Shown: in pieces, positions 8,673 to 19,651 of the stretch | Layout: every line of letters starts with the position of its first letter | Numbering within the stretch: the stretch's first letter is position 1 | From: Streptomyces griseoluteus | Lineage (GTDB): Bacteria; Actinomycetota; Actinomycetes; Streptomycetales; Streptomycetaceae | Direction of reading: 5' to 3' | Assembly (NCBI RefSeq): GCF_004784465.1 | Contig: NZ_SRRU01000001.1 | Coordinates: 868,001-932,000, forward strand | DNA: 64,000 bases | Notes under the pieces: generated by a model | What the model saw: the letters and a program-made list of their open reading frames with translations, nothing else | What the model was told of the DNA's origin: nothing | Databases searched by the model: none | Made by a program: the position numbers and the translations under genes

Positions 8673-9676
8673 GCGCAGGGCCCGTGCGGCGCGCCCGCCG
8701 CACCACCGTCGAACCCGTCACCACGTCCTTCCTGGACGGTGACTTCGGAATGGTCGTGGAGTCCCGGTTCCCCGAACTCGACCTCGTCAGCCATCTCACC
8801 GCCAACCGCGAGCGCGTCACCGAGCACCTGGACCGGCACGGGGCTGTCCTCTTCCGGGGGTTCTCCGTGCCGGACCCGGACCACTTCGGCCGGGCCGCCC
8901 GGGTCGTCGGCCCCGAACTCCTCGGGTATCTGGAGCGGGCCGCGCCGCGCACCGAGGTCGCCGACAAGGTGTTCACCTCCACGGAGTTCGCCTCCGACCA
9001 GACCATCCCGCTGCACCATGAGATGTCGTACTCCCACAACTGGCCCAGCAGGCTGTACTTCTACTGCGACCTGCCCGCCGAGACCGGCGGCGCCACCCCG
9101 CTCGCCGACGAGCGCGCGGTCACCCCGCGCATCCCGGCGGAGGTCCGCGAACGCTTCCGCCGGCACGGCGTGCTGTACGTCCGCAACTACGGCGACGCCC
9201 TCGACCTGCCCTGGCAGGAGGTGTTCCAGAGCACCGACCGGGCCGACGTGGAGGCGTACTGCCGGCAGTCGGCCACGGACTTCGAGTGGACCGGTGACGG
9301 CGGATTGCGCACCCGCGCCGTCCGCCAGGTCACCGCCCGGCATCCGCGCACGGGCGAGGAGGTGTGGTTCAACCACGTCCACCTCTTCCACTCCTCCAAC
9401 ATGCCGCCCGAGGTCCGCGAGGCCCTGCTGCGCGAATACGGCCCCGAGGGCCTGCCGCGCAACGTGTACTACGGCGACGGCACCCCCATCGAGGACGAGG
9501 TCGCCGCCCTGCTCCGCGGGCTCTACGAGGAGGCGGCCGTCTCCTTCCCGTGGCGGCGCGGCGACGTACTGATGGTGGACAACTTCCTCGCCACCCACGG
9601 CCGCGGCCCCTTCACCGGTGAACGCCGCACTCTCGTCGCCATGTCCGACCTCTACGTGAATCGAGACGTCCTGTGA
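8669..9676 (+). CDS. SyrP-type Fe(II)/2-oxoglutarate hydroxylase 2
   Basis: 335 residues. The ATG overlaps the preceding stop and the last codons overlap the next NRPS start (GTGA), so expression is coupled. It has the same fold and spacing as its neighbour: the iron ligands are in LHHEMSYSHNWP near 115 and in FLATHGRGPF near 309, followed by the Arg-containing ERRTLVAMSD segment. The two copies are clearly homologous but well diverged, for example HNEQSY against HHEMSY, so they probably hydroxylate different carrier-bound residues or positions instead of being a recent duplication. Family SyrP/TauD; the substrate is not assigned. Confidence 0.85.
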   Translation: MSAGPVRRARRTTVEPVTTSFLDGDFGMVVESRFPELDLVSHLTANRERVTEHLDRHGAVLFRGFSVPDPDHFGRAARVVGPELLGYLERAAPRTEVADKVFTSTEFASDQTIPLHHEMSYSHNWPSRLYFYCDLPAETGGATPLADERAVTPRIPAEVRERFRRHGVLYVRNYGDALDLPWQEVFQSTDRADVEAYCRQSATDFEWTGDGGLRTRAVRQVTARHPRTGEEVWFNHVHLFHSSNMPPEVREALLREYGPEGLPRNVYYGDGTPIEDEVAALLRGLYEEAAVSFPWRRGDVLMVDNFLATHGRGPFTGERRTLVAMSDLYVNRDVL

Positions 9677-12600
9677 CCACGGTCGACAGTTACCGGCTCT
9701 CCGCCCAGCAGCGGCGGCTGTGGGCCGACGCCCCGAAGGAGCGGGTCACCGCGAAGGTGCGCCTCGCCGGGCCCCTGGACCCCGGCCGGCTGAGCGCCGC
9801 CGTCGCCGCGCTCGTCGCCCGGCACGAGACGCTGCGCCTCGACATCGGCGACCTCACCGGCACCGGCCTGCCCGTGCAGGTGGTCCGCGACGACGCCGGC
9901 GCGGAGGTGCACCCCGCCGGCACCGCCCCGGCCGGCGATGCCCCGCTGCGGGTCGTGCACGGGCCCGGCGAACTCGTTCTGGACGCCTCGGTGCTGATCG
10001 CCGACCGGGAGAGCCTGCGTGTCCTGCTCACCGAACTCGCCGCCTGCTACGGCGGTGCCGCACCCGTGGAGGACGAGGACCGTACCCAGTTCCTCGACGT
10101 CGTCGAGTGGCAGGGCGAGCAGGACCGCGCCGACCTCGACGCCGACCCCGCCGCCCTGACCGCGCTCACCCTTCCCGCCCTGGCCTCCGGCACCGGCGGG
10201 GAGGAGCCGGCGGGGGAGTACCGCGCCGAATGCCCCGCCCCCGACGGGGACGACGCGGCGCACGCGCTGGCCGCCTGGGCCACCGCGCTCGGCCGGTACA
10301 CCGACGCGGGAACCCTCGCCCTCGCCGTGCACGACGACGGCCGGTCCGTGGACGGCACCCAGGGCGTCGTCGGCCCGCTCGCGGCCCCGGTACGCTGCGA
10401 GGTTCCCCGCATCCTCACCGCCGAGGCGGCCGCCGACCTGCTCGCCGGGGTACGCGCCCGCAGTCTGCGCGTCACCCCCCTCGACCACCCCGTGGCCGCC
10501 GGCTTCGCCCATGTCGCCGCCGCCGGCCCCGGCCCGCTCGCCGCGCTCGGCGCCACCCGGGTCACGCTCGACGCGCCCCGCCCCCAGGCCCCGCTGCATC
10601 TGACCTGCACCCGCGACGGCGCAACCCTGGGTCTCGCTCTGCACGCAGACCCCGCCGTGGCCGACCCGGCCGCCGCCCGGTCGCTGCTGGGCGCCGTCAC
10701 GGCCCAGCTCACCGGCGGCCGTCCCGAGGACGCCGAGGCCGCGCTGCTGGCCGAGTGGGAGGGCACCGCCGCCCCCCTCGGCGAGCGCACCCTGCTCGGC
10801 CTGCTCGACGCGGCCGTCCCCGGTGCCGACCCCGCCCGGACCGCCGTCGCAGCCCCCGACACCACCCTCACCTTCGCCGAACTCGACACCGCCGCGGCCT
10901 CGGTCACCGCCCGCCTGCGGGAACAGGGCGTCGGGCCCGGCGACCGTGTCGTCGTCCTCGGCGAGCGCTCCGCCGTCACCGTCGCCGCCTTCCTGGGCGT
11001 GCTGCGCGCCGGAGCCGTGTACGTCCCCCTCGACCCGGCCCACCCGGCATCCTGGCTGCGCCGCCTCGCCGTCTCCGTGGACGCGGCCCTCGCCGTCGCC
11101 CCCAAGGGCTCCGCCGCCCTGCGCGGCCTCGGCGGCACCCTGCCCACCCTCGAACTCGAGGCGTCCGCGGCGCCCGGCGCCTTTGCCGAGCCGCACCCGG
11201 TCGCCCCCGGCGACCCGGCGTACGTCATCTTCACCTCCGGCTCCACCGGTACCCCCCGCCCGGTCGTCGTCGAACACGGCAGCGCCGCCCACCTCTTCGA
11301 CGCCCTCGAAGCGACCGTGTACGCGGACGCCCCCGAGGACCTGACGGTCGCCGTCAACGCCTCCTTCGGTTTCGACGCCTCCATGAAGCAGCTCGTCCAG
11401 CTCGCCGCCGGCCGCTCCCTGTGCCTGGTCTCCGAGGAGACCAGGCGAGACGTGCCGGCGCTGCTGCGCGAGCTGACCGACCGGGGCGCCGACGTGCTCG
11501 ACTGCACCCCTTCCCACCTGCGGCTCGTCCTCGACCACCGGGAGAGCGGCCAGCGCCTGCCCGGCCTGCTGCTGATCGGCGGCGAGCCGGTCGACGCCGA
11601 GCTGTGGCGACGGGTGGCCGCGCTGGAGGGCGTACGCGCCGTCAACGTCTACGGGCCCACCGAGTGCACCGTCGACGTCACCGCCGCCCCCGTCACCCCG
11701 GACACCGAACCCTCCATCGGTCGCCCGCTCCCCGGCTTCCGGGTCCGGGTGCTGGACGAGGAGGGGCGGCCCGTGCCGCCCGGCATCCCCGGTGAACTCT
11801 TCGTCACCGGCCCTCAGGTGGCACGCGGCTACTGGGGCGACCCGGAGGCCACCGCCGCCCGCTTCACCACAGTCGACGGCGTACGCGGCTACCGCACCGG
11901 CGACCGGGTGCGCTTCCTGCCCGACGGACGCCTCGCCCACCTCGGCCGCGCCGACGGACAACTCAAGATCAACGGCTACCGGGCCGAGCCCGCCGAGATC
12001 GGCGCCGTGCTCGCACAGCATCCCGCCGTCGCCCAGGCGGTCGCCGACTGGCGGGTGGACGAGACCGGCGGCACCGGTTCCCTCGTCGGCTACGCCGTGC
12101 CCCGCCTCGCCACCGGACGCGCGCTGAACGTCGAGGACATCGCCGGGATCAACCCGCACGAGACCCGCTACCTCTTCGACGAGATCTTCGTCCAGCAGAC
12201 CTATCTGCGCGGGGGGATCACCTTGCGCGAGGACGCGGTCGTCGTCGACGTCGGTGCCAACATCGGCATGTTCTCGCTCTTCGTGGACCGGGCCTGCCCC
12301 GGCGCCCGCATCCTCGCCTTCGAGCCGCTGCCCGAGGCCCACGCCCGCCTCACGGAGAACCTCCGCCACCGCACCGGGCCCACCGACATCTTCGACTTCG
12401 GCCTCTCCGACCGCGAACAGTCGGCCGCCTTCACCGTCTACCCCGGTTACTCCATGATGTCCGGCCAGGCCGAGTACGCCGACCCCGAGGCCGAGATCGC
12501 GCTCGTCCAGACCTTCCTGGAGAACCGGCGCGACGACGAACTCCTCGGCGAGGTGTCCGAGATCCTCGCCGACCGCTTCACCCCGCACGAGGAACAGGCC

Positions 12601-14667
12601 CGGCTGCGCCGGCTCTCCGACGTGCTCACCGAGACCGGGACCGACCGGATCGACCTGTTGAAGATCGACGTGCAGCGCGCCGAGTGGGACGTGCTGCGCG
12701 GCCTGGACGACGCGCACCTGGCCGGGGTTCAGCAGATCGCCATGGAGGTCCACGACGACACCGGCGCCGCCCCGCACGGACGGCTCGCCGAGATCGGCGG
12801 ACACCTGCGCGGGCACGGTTTCGAGGTGTTCTGGGAACAGGACGAACTCCTCGAGGGAACCGACCGGTTCACGCTGTGCGCGGTCCGCCCCGAGTACCGG
12901 GACGACCCCCGCCCGGCCGCCGAACCGCCCGTCGCCGTGCCGGACGCGGCCCTCCTGCGCCAGTGGCTCGCCCAGCGGCTGCCCGAACCCCTCGTCCCGG
13001 CCACGGTGGTCCTGCTGGACGCCCTGCCGCTCACCGTCAACGGCAAGGTCGACCGGGCCGCGTTGCCCGCGCCCGAGCGGCCCCGCACCACGGCCCGGCC
13101 CACCACCGCCACCGAACGCGCCCTCATCGCCATCTGGGAGGAGGTGCTCGGCCGGGCGGGCATCGGAGCCGACGACAACTTCTTCGCCGTCGGCGGCGAC
13201 TCCATCCGTGCCATCAGGATGCGCGCCGCCGCCGTCAAGGCGGGCCTGTCCTTCCCGTTGCGGGACGTGTTCCGCAACCAGACCGTACGCGCCCTGGCGG
13301 CCGGCATAGAGGGCACCCGCGCCGCGGAACCGGCCGCCGGAGCACCGTTCGCCCTGCTCGCCCCGCCCGACCGGGCACTGGTCCCCGCCGGCGTGAGTGA
13401 CGCCTATCCGCTCACCGCCCTCCAGCTCGGCATGGTCTACCTCGGCGAACTCTCCGAGGGCGACGGGCACGCGTACCACGTCGTCACCGTCGACACCGTC
13501 GAAGGCCCCTGGGCTCCGGAGGCCCTCGCCCGTGCCGCCGAGGACCTCACGGCCGCCCACGACATCCTGCGCACCTCCTTCGACCTGGCCGCCTTCAGCC
13601 GCCCGACGCAGCTCGTGCACGAGCGGGCCACCGTGCCGGTGCGCACCGAGGACCTCACAGGCCTGCCCGAGGAGGAACGGGAGCGCAGGGTGCGGGAGAT
13701 CGTGGACACGGAGAAGGCCACCCCGTTCGACTGGCGCGCCCCCATGTTGCGCCTGCACGCCCTGCGCACCGGCGAGCACACCTACGCGCTGGTGCAGACC
13801 CATTTCCACGGCGTGCTGGACGGCCTCAGCCTGCACCTGATGACCAGCGAACTGCTGGCCCGTCTCGACCACCACCACACCGGCACCCCGGCCCCCGACG
13901 CCGGTCCCGTGCTGCCCTACCGGCATCACGTCGAGGCCGAACTCGCCGCCCGCGAGGACACCGGCACCCGCGCCTTCTGGCGCGACGCCCTGGCCGGCGT
14001 CAGCCCGCTCCGGCTCGCCGGGGAACACGTCCCCGCCATCGGTACCTCCCGCGTGCTGGAGCCCGCCGGGGCCACCGCCCAAGTCCTGGACGAGGCCGCG
14101 CGGCGGGCCGGGGTGCCGGTGAAGTCGCTGCTGCTCGCCGCGCACGTCCGCGCGCTGGCCGCTGCCTTCGGCACCGACGGCTCGGGCGAGGTCGTCACCG
14201 GCCTGGTGGTCAGCGCCCGCCCCGCCGAGGAGGGCGGCGACCGCACCCTGGGCCTGTTCCTCAACACGCTCCCGGTCCGCACCGACCCCGGTGCGCCCGG
14301 TCTGGCCGGCCGGCTCTGGGAGTACGAGCAGTCCCTCATGGGCCACCACCTGCTGCCGCTCGCCGACATCCAGCAACTGGCGGGAGCGGGAACCCTGTTC
14401 GACTCCTTCTTCAACTTCACCCGCTTCGGCGGTATCGCCCCCGCCACGGACGGCTCCCGCGTGGTCTCCGAGCACGACGACACCGTCGACGTCGGGTTCG
14501 CCCTCGCCTCCAACGCCGACCTCGGCCCCGCGGGAACACGGCTCGTCGTGCAGTACGACGCCGCCACCCTGCCCGCCGAGCGGATCGACGCCTACGCCGA
14601 GCGGCTGTGCGCCGAGGTCGAGGCGCTGGCCGCGCACCGGGACGACAGCACGGAGGACGCCCGATGA
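9673..14667 (+). CDS. NRPS, degenerate C - A(Glu, FkbM-type MT inserted) - T - C
   Basis: 1664 residues. Residues 1-350 look like a shortened C domain without an HHxxxDG motif (the region reads DASVLIADRES), so it is probably structural. The A domain follows, with pocket residues D-A-K-D-L-G-V-V-D, identical by eye to the classical Glu code. Between cores A8 and A10 (about residues 820-1072) lies an FkbM-family methyltransferase: SAM motif VVDVGANIGMFSLF and signature LLKIDVQRAEWDVL. A10 (TVNGKVDRAAL) follows, then T with GGDSI near 1177, then a C-like domain (about 1236-1655) with FHGVLDG near 1378: first His changed, catalytic second His kept. It probably adds a methylated Glu residue; whether methylation is on O, N or C is open. 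Confidence 0.92.
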   Translation: MTTVDSYRLSAQQRRLWADAPKERVTAKVRLAGPLDPGRLSAAVAALVARHETLRLDIGDLTGTGLPVQVVRDDAGAEVHPAGTAPAGDAPLRVVHGPGELVLDASVLIADRESLRVLLTELAACYGGAAPVEDEDRTQFLDVVEWQGEQDRADLDADPAALTALTLPALASGTGGEEPAGEYRAECPAPDGDDAAHALAAWATALGRYTDAGTLALAVHDDGRSVDGTQGVVGPLAAPVRCEVPRILTAEAAADLLAGVRARSLRVTPLDHPVAAGFAHVAAAGPGPLAALGATRVTLDAPRPQAPLHLTCTRDGATLGLALHADPAVADPAAARSLLGAVTAQLTGGRPEDAEAALLAEWEGTAAPLGERTLLGLLDAAVPGADPARTAVAAPDTTLTFAELDTAAASVTARLREQGVGPGDRVVVLGERSAVTVAAFLGVLRAGAVYVPLDPAHPASWLRRLAVSVDAALAVAPKGSAALRGLGGTLPTLELEASAAPGAFAEPHPVAPGDPAYVIFTSGSTGTPRPVVVEHGSAAHLFDALEATVYADAPEDLTVAVNASFGFDASMKQLVQLAAGRSLCLVSEETRRDVPALLRELTDRGADVLDCTPSHLRLVLDHRESGQRLPGLLLIGGEPVDAELWRRVAALEGVRAVNVYGPTECTVDVTAAPVTPDTEPSIGRPLPGFRVRVLDEEGRPVPPGIPGELFVTGPQVARGYWGDPEATAARFTTVDGVRGYRTGDRVRFLPDGRLAHLGRADGQLKINGYRAEPAEIGAVLAQHPAVAQAVADWRVDETGGTGSLVGYAVPRLATGRALNVEDIAGINPHETRYLFDEIFVQQTYLRGGITLREDAVVVDVGANIGMFSLFVDRACPGARILAFEPLPEAHARLTENLRHRTGPTDIFDFGLSDREQSAAFTVYPGYSMMSGQAEYADPEAEIALVQTFLENRRDDELLGEVSEILADRFTPHEEQARLRRLSDVLTETGTDRIDLLKIDVQRAEWDVLRGLDDAHLAGVQQIAMEVHDDTGAAPHGRLAEIGGHLRGHGFEVFWEQDELLEGTDRFTLCAVRPEYRDDPRPAAEPPVAVPDAALLRQWLAQRLPEPLVPATVVLLDALPLTVNGKVDRAALPAPERPRTTARPTTATERALIAIWEEVLGRAGIGADDNFFAVGGDSIRAIRMRAAAVKAGLSFPLRDVFRNQTVRALAAGIEGTRAAEPAAGAPFALLAPPDRALVPAGVSDAYPLTALQLGMVYLGELSEGDGHAYHVVTVDTVEGPWAPEALARAAEDLTAAHDILRTSFDLAAFSRPTQLVHERATVPVRTEDLTGLPEEERERRVREIVDTEKATPFDWRAPMLRLHALRTGEHTYALVQTHFHGVLDGLSLHLMTSELLARLDHHHTGTPAPDAGPVLPYRHHVEAELAAREDTGTRAFWRDALAGVSPLRLAGEHVPAIGTSRVLEPAGATAQVLDEAARRAGVPVKSLLLAAHVRALAAAFGTDGSGEVVTGLVVSARPAEEGGDRTLGLFLNTLPVRTDPGAPGLAGRLWEYEQSLMGHHLLPLADIQQLAGAGTLFDSFFNFTRFGGIAPATDGSRVVSEHDDTVDVGFALASNADLGPAGTRLVVQYDAATLPAERIDAYAERLCAEVEALAAHRDDSTEDAR

Positions 14668-17600
14668 CCATCGTTCCGCGCCACACCCGCCGCCGCGCCC
14701 CCGCCGCCGCGCCCGAGGACGCCCACGGTCCCGACCGGCCGCTGTCCCTGTCGCAGCAGCAGCTCTGGTTCATGGACCGGGTGCAGCCCGGTGGTTCGCT
14801 CTACAACCTGCCCGTCGTGCTGCGGCTGCGCGGCGCCCTCGACATCGGTGTGCTCCAGCGCTGCCTGCGCGCGATCGTCACCCGGCACGAGGTGCTGCGC
14901 ACCCGCTTCCCCGACCGCGACGGTGTGCCCGTGGCCGTCACCCTGGCCGGCGCCCATGTGCCGCTGCCCGTCCACGACCTGTCCGCAACCCCGGCCGACG
15001 AGCGCGAGGACCTGCTCCGCAAGCTCGTCAGTGAGGAGACCCACGCACCCTTCGACCTGGCGGAGGGCCCCGTCGTGCGGGCCGCCCTGGTGCGCGCCGG
15101 GGCCACCGACCACGTGCTGGTGCTCACCTTCCACCACATCGTCTTCGACGGCTCCTCCTGCGGGGTCCTCCTCGCCGAGCTGGGCGAGCTGTACACCGCG
15201 TACACCGAGGGCCGCGAACCCGGACTGCCTACGCTGACCCTGCAGTACGCCGACTACGCCGAGCGCAGCCGCACCACCGACGTCACCGGTCAACTGTGCT
15301 TCTGGCAGGAGCGGTTCGCCACCCCGCCGCCCACCCTCCAGCTGCCCGCCGACCGGCCCAGGCCCGCCGTGCAGAGCTACCAGGGCGCCGCTGCCCCCTT
15401 CGAGGTGGGCCCGGAACTCACGGCAGCGGTGGAGCGGCTGGCGGAGGAGGAGGGTGTCACCCCGTTCGCCGTCATGCTGTCCGCCTTCTTCGTGCTGCTC
15501 GCCCGCTACACCGGCCAGCACGACCTGGCCGTCGGCGTGCCCGTCGTCCGGCGTCCGGAACCCGACCTCGACCCGCTGATCGGCTGCTTCGTCAACACCC
15601 TGGCGATCCGTGCCGACGTGGACCCGGCCGCCGGGTTCCGCCCGCTGCTCGCGCAGGTCGCCGAGTCGGTGTACGCGGCCTTCGAGAACATGGAGGTCCA
15701 GTTCGACGACGTGGTCCGGGTGGTCGAGCCCGAGCGCGACCCCAGCTACTCGCCACTGGTACAGGCCAGCTTCGGCATGCTCGCCGCCGGGCAGACCGGC
15801 GAGCTGACCCTGCCGGGGCTCACCGCGGAACTGCTGGAGGACGAGCGGCTCACCTCCAAGTTCGACCTGAGCCTCGACCTCATCCAGAAGGGCGACGGCT
15901 TCCAGGGCGAACTGGAGTACGCCACCGACCTGTTCGACGCGGCCACCATGCGCCGGGCCGCCGGGCACTGGCTGCGCCTCCTGGCCGAGCTGGTCGCCGC
16001 GCCCGACGCCCCCGTGGCCACCGTGCCCCTGCTCACTCCCGAGGAGGAGCACCGCCAGCTGCGCGCCTGGAACGACACCGCCTTCCCGGTCGGCGAAGAG
16101 CTCACCATGCACGCCCTGTTCGAGGCCCAGGCCGCCCGCACCCCGGACGCGCCCGCCGTGGTCAAGGGCGACGACCGGCTGACCTACGCGGAACTCGACC
16201 GCCGGGCCAACCGGCTCGCCCACCTGCTCCGCCGGCGCGGAGTGCGCGCCGAGACCCCGGTCGGTGTCTGCATGGAACGCGGGGTGGACACCGTCGTCGC
16301 CTTCCTCGGCGTGCTCAAGTCGGGCGGGGTGTACGTACCGCTCGACCCCGAGTATCCCCGCGAGCGGCTGGAGTACATGCTGGCGCACGCGGCCGTGCCT
16401 CTGGTCGTGACCACCACCGGCACCCTGCGCGACCTGCCCCCGGTCCAGGGCGCGCTGCTGCTCGACGAGGAGGCCGGGTCGCTGGCCGGGCTGCCCGGCA
16501 CCGCCCCGGACACCGAGGTCGCCCCGGACAATCTGTCCTGCATGTTCTACACCTCGGGCTCCACCGGGACCCCGAAGTGCGCCATGGTCACGCACGCCAA
16601 CTACGTGAACTACTTCCGGTTCTGGGAGTCCGCCTACCTGGGCGGCCACCCGATGCGCTCGCACCTGCAGATGACCAGCTTCGCCTTCGACATCTTCATC
16701 GCCGACGCCACCCGCGCCCTGTTCAGCGGGGCCAAGCTGGTCGTCGTACCGCACGAGACGGTGATGTCACCGCCGGACCTGTACCGGCTGATGGTGGCCG
16801 AGGGCGTCAACAGCGCCGAGTTCATCACTCCCATCCTGGCCGCGCTGGTCGACCACCTGGAGGAGACCGGCGCCGACCTGGCCTTCCTGGACCTGCTCGT
16901 CGCCGGCAGCGACATCTGGTACGCCCGGGACTACATGCGGGTGCGCGCCCTGTGCCGCCCCGACACCCAGATCGTCGCCGCCTACGGCCTCAGCGAGACC
17001 GCGATCGACAACGCCACCCTGGCCCGCGCCGAGGTCCCCGAGGTCATCGAGGGCATCGTCCCGATCGGCCGCCCCACCGGCAACAACCAGGTGTACGTCC
17101 TCAACGACCGCCTCCAGCCGCAGCCCGTCGGCGTCCCCGGCGAGCTGTACGTCGGCGGGGCCGGCGTCGGCCGCGGCTACCACCGGGACCCGGCGCGCAC
17201 CGCCCAGCGCTATCTGCCCGACCCGTTCTCCGCCGAGCCCGGCGCCCGGCTGTACCGGTCCGGCGACCTCGCCCGGTACCGGCCGGACGGAGTCCTGGAG
17301 ATCCTCGGCCGGATCGACAACCAGGTGAAGGTCAACGGCTTCCGTATCGAGCTGGGCGAGATCGAGTCCGTGCTGCGCGCCCACCCGGACGTGGACAATG
17401 CCGTCGTCGTCGTGCACACCGCCGGCGGCACCGGGGAGACCCGCCTCGTCGGCTACGTCACGTTCGTCTCCGCCGCCCGGCCCGACCTCACCCCGTACCT
17501 GGTCGACCGGCTGCCCGCCTACATGCTGCCCTCGGTGCTCGTCACCCTGGACGAGATGCCGCTGAACGCCAACGGCAAGATCAACCGGCGCGCGCTGCCC

Positions 17601-19601
17601 GAACCCGCCTCCGCCTCCGGGCGCGGCGCCGCGTCCGCAGGCGCGCCCCGCACGCCGGTCGAGGAGCTCCTCGCCGGGATCTGGGCCGAGGTGCTGGGGC
17701 TCACCGAGGTCGGCAGGTCGGACAGCTTCTTCGCGCTGGGCGGGAGTTCGCTGCTGATGACCCAGGTCGTCTCCCGGATGCGCCGGGTGCTCGGCCGGGA
17801 GGTGCCCCTGCGCACCCTCTACCAGCATCCGACCGTGGCCGCGCTCGCCGCCGAACTGGGCCGTGCGGGCGACGGCCGCGCGGAGCACCCCGTCACGCCG
17901 GTCCCGCGCGATCCGGCCGGGCATCCGCTGTCCTACGCGCAGGAGCAGCTCTGGTTCCTCGACCGGCTCGGCGAGGGCGACGTCAGCTACAACGTCCCCG
18001 AGGCTTTCCGGCTGCGCGGCCCGCTGGACACCGACGCCCTCGCCGCCGCCCTGCAGGCGCTGGCCGACCGGCACGAGGCGCTGCGCACCGTGTACGTACG
18101 CGGCACCGGCGGACGTCCCGTACAGATCGTGCGGGACTCGGTGAGCGTGCCGCTGACGTCGGCCGACCTGTCCGGGCTGCACGACACCACCCGCGACGCC
18201 GCCGTACGCGAGCTGATCCGCGCCGACGAACTGCGCCCCTTCGACCTGGAGCACGGCCCGCTGATCCGGGCCGCCCTCGTCACCACCGGCACGGACGAGC
18301 ACCTGCTGCTGCTGAACCAGCACCACATCGCCACCGACGGCTGGTCCTCGGGCCTGCTGCTGCGCGAACTCTCCGAGTTGTACACCGCGCACACCGAGGG
18401 CCGCCCGGCCGGTCTCGCCCCACTGACCCTCCAGTACGCCGACTTCGCGGTCTGGCAGCGCGGCTGGCTCGACGGCGACGAGGGCCGGGCGGGTCTCGCG
18501 CACTGGCGGGAGCGGTTGGCGGGCGTCCCCGAGACCACCAACCTGCCGCTCGACCGGCCCCGCACCCCCGCCGTCACCCGCGCGGGCGCCTCCGTCGCCT
18601 TCACCGTCCCCGACGAGGTGTACGGCGCGTTGCGCGCCTATGCCCGGGAACGCGGCGCCACCCTGTTCATGACCCTGCTCGCCGCCTTCGACCTGCTCCT
18701 CGCCCGCGCGGGCGGCGACCCGGAAATCGTCGTCGGCACCCCTGCCTCGGGCCGCACCCGCGTCGAACTCGAGCCGGTGCTCGGCTTCTTCACCAACGTG
18801 CTCGCGCTGCGCGTCCGGGTCGACGACGACCCCGTCTTCGGCGACCTGCTCACCCGCGTGCGCGACACCGCGCTCGACGGCTACGCCCATCAGGACGTGC
18901 CCTTCGAGCGGGTGGTGGAGGAACTGCGCCCGCGCCGCGACCTCGGCCACAACCCGGTCTTCCAGGTGGTGTTCTCCCTGGACGACGCGGGCGCCGAGGC
19001 CCTCGAGCTCCCCGGCGTCACCGCCGAGGAGCTGCGGCCCGCCCACAGCACCGCCAAGTTCGATCTGGAGCTGATGCTGGAACAGCGGGACGGCACGCTG
19101 GGCGGCACCTTCACCTACCGGACGGACCTGTTCGACAAGGCCACCGTCGACACCCTGTGCGCGGGCTGGCTACGCCTGCTCGGCGGGCTCGCGGCGGACA
19201 CCGGGCGCCGGATCTCGGCGTACGAACTGCCGGAACTGGACGCTCTCGGCACGGCACCCGAGGCCCCGGCACCGCACGCGCCCGCTCCGGTACCGGGGCC
19301 GTCCGGGCCGGACGGGGTGCTGCTGGGCCGGGTGCTGGGCGCGCTGTGGGCCGAGGTGCTGCTCACGGACGCGCCCCCGGCCGCGGAGGACGACTTCTTC
19401 GTCCTCGGCGGGCACTCGCTGCTGGTCACCCAGCTCACGTACGGCATCGAGGACCTGCTCGGCCTCACCGTGCCGGTGCGGGCGCTCTTCGAGAATCCGA
19501 CGCTGGCCGCCTTCACCGCCGAGGTGGGGCGGCGGGCCGCCGGAGAAGGCGGGGCCGAGGCGTTCACGGCGCGGCTGCGCGCCCTGGCCGAACAGATCTG
19601 A
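14664..19601 (+). CDS. NRPS, C-A-T-C-T (second module lacks an A domain)
   Basis: 1645 residues, ATGA overlap with the previous gene. Domains: C with HHIVFDG near 157; A about 480-960 ([25 protein letters not shown]); T with GGSSLL near 1028; C with HHIATDG near 1220; T with GGHSLL near 1582. The A-domain pocket reads about D-I-A-E-L-A-A-I-D, no match I know. The final C-T pair has no adenylation domain, so its carrier must be loaded from outside, for example by the stand-alone A-T proteins at 779-2566 or 36185-38008. The same logic loads the last Thr in syringomycin synthesis. A 50-nt gap separates it from the next gene, the only break in coupling inside this NRPS block. Confidence 0.92.
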   Translation: MTIVPRHTRRRAPAAAPEDAHGPDRPLSLSQQQLWFMDRVQPGGSLYNLPVVLRLRGALDIGVLQRCLRAIVTRHEVLRTRFPDRDGVPVAVTLAGAHVPLPVHDLSATPADEREDLLRKLVSEETHAPFDLAEGPVVRAALVRAGATDHVLVLTFHHIVFDGSSCGVLLAELGELYTAYTEGREPGLPTLTLQYADYAERSRTTDVTGQLCFWQERFATPPPTLQLPADRPRPAVQSYQGAAAPFEVGPELTAAVERLAEEEGVTPFAVMLSAFFVLLARYTGQHDLAVGVPVVRRPEPDLDPLIGCFVNTLAIRADVDPAAGFRPLLAQVAESVYAAFENMEVQFDDVVRVVEPERDPSYSPLVQASFGMLAAGQTGELTLPGLTAELLEDERLTSKFDLSLDLIQKGDGFQGELEYATDLFDAATMRRAAGHWLRLLAELVAAPDAPVATVPLLTPEEEHRQLRAWNDTAFPVGEELTMHALFEAQAARTPDAPAVVKGDDRLTYAELDRRANRLAHLLRRRGVRAETPVGVCMERGVDTVVAFLGVLKSGGVYVPLDPEYPRERLEYMLAHAAVPLVVTTTGTLRDLPPVQGALLLDEEAGSLAGLPGTAPDTEVAPDNLSCMFYTSGSTGTPKCAMVTHANYVNYFRFWESAYLGGHPMRSHLQMTSFAFDIFIADATRALFSGAKLVVVPHETVMSPPDLYRLMVAEGVNSAEFITPILAALVDHLEETGADLAFLDLLVAGSDIWYARDYMRVRALCRPDTQIVAAYGLSETAIDNATLARAEVPEVIEGIVPIGRPTGNNQVYVLNDRLQPQPVGVPGELYVGGAGVGRGYHRDPARTAQRYLPDPFSAEPGARLYRSGDLARYRPDGVLEILGRIDNQVKVNGFRIELGEIESVLRAHPDVDNAVVVVHTAGGTGETRLVGYVTFVSAARPDLTPYLVDRLPAYMLPSVLVTLDEMPLNANGKINRRALPEPASASGRGAASAGAPRTPVEELLAGIWAEVLGLTEVGRSDSFFALGGSSLLMTQVVSRMRRVLGREVPLRTLYQHPTVAALAAELGRAGDGRAEHPVTPVPRDPAGHPLSYAQEQLWFLDRLGEGDVSYNVPEAFRLRGPLDTDALAAALQALADRHEALRTVYVRGTGGRPVQIVRDSVSVPLTSADLSGLHDTTRDAAVRELIRADELRPFDLEHGPLIRAALVTTGTDEHLLLLNQHHIATDGWSSGLLLRELSELYTAHTEGRPAGLAPLTLQYADFAVWQRGWLDGDEGRAGLAHWRERLAGVPETTNLPLDRPRTPAVTRAGASVAFTVPDEVYGALRAYARERGATLFMTLLAAFDLLLARAGGDPEIVVGTPASGRTRVELEPVLGFFTNVLALRVRVDDDPVFGDLLTRVRDTALDGYAHQDVPFERVVEELRPRRDLGHNPVFQVVFSLDDAGAEALELPGVTAEELRPAHSTAKFDLELMLEQRDGTLGGTFTYRTDLFDKATVDTLCAGWLRLLGGLAADTGRRISAYELPELDALGTAPEAPAPHAPAPVPGPSGPDGVLLGRVLGALWAEVLLTDAPPAAEDDFFVLGGHSLLVTQLTYGIEDLLGLTVPVRALFENPTLAAFTAEVGRRAAGEGGAEAFTARLRALAEQI

Positions 19602-19651
19602 CCGCCGCACCGGGCGGCGCACGACGGGGTACGACGGGGGAGGAGCACACG

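Noticed and set aside
15296..19651. Upstream extension of the 19652-22591 NRPS frame
   Set aside because: It runs antiphase through the previous synthetase and gives Arg-rich nonsense; family similarity begins at GTG 19652 with a good ribosome-binding site.
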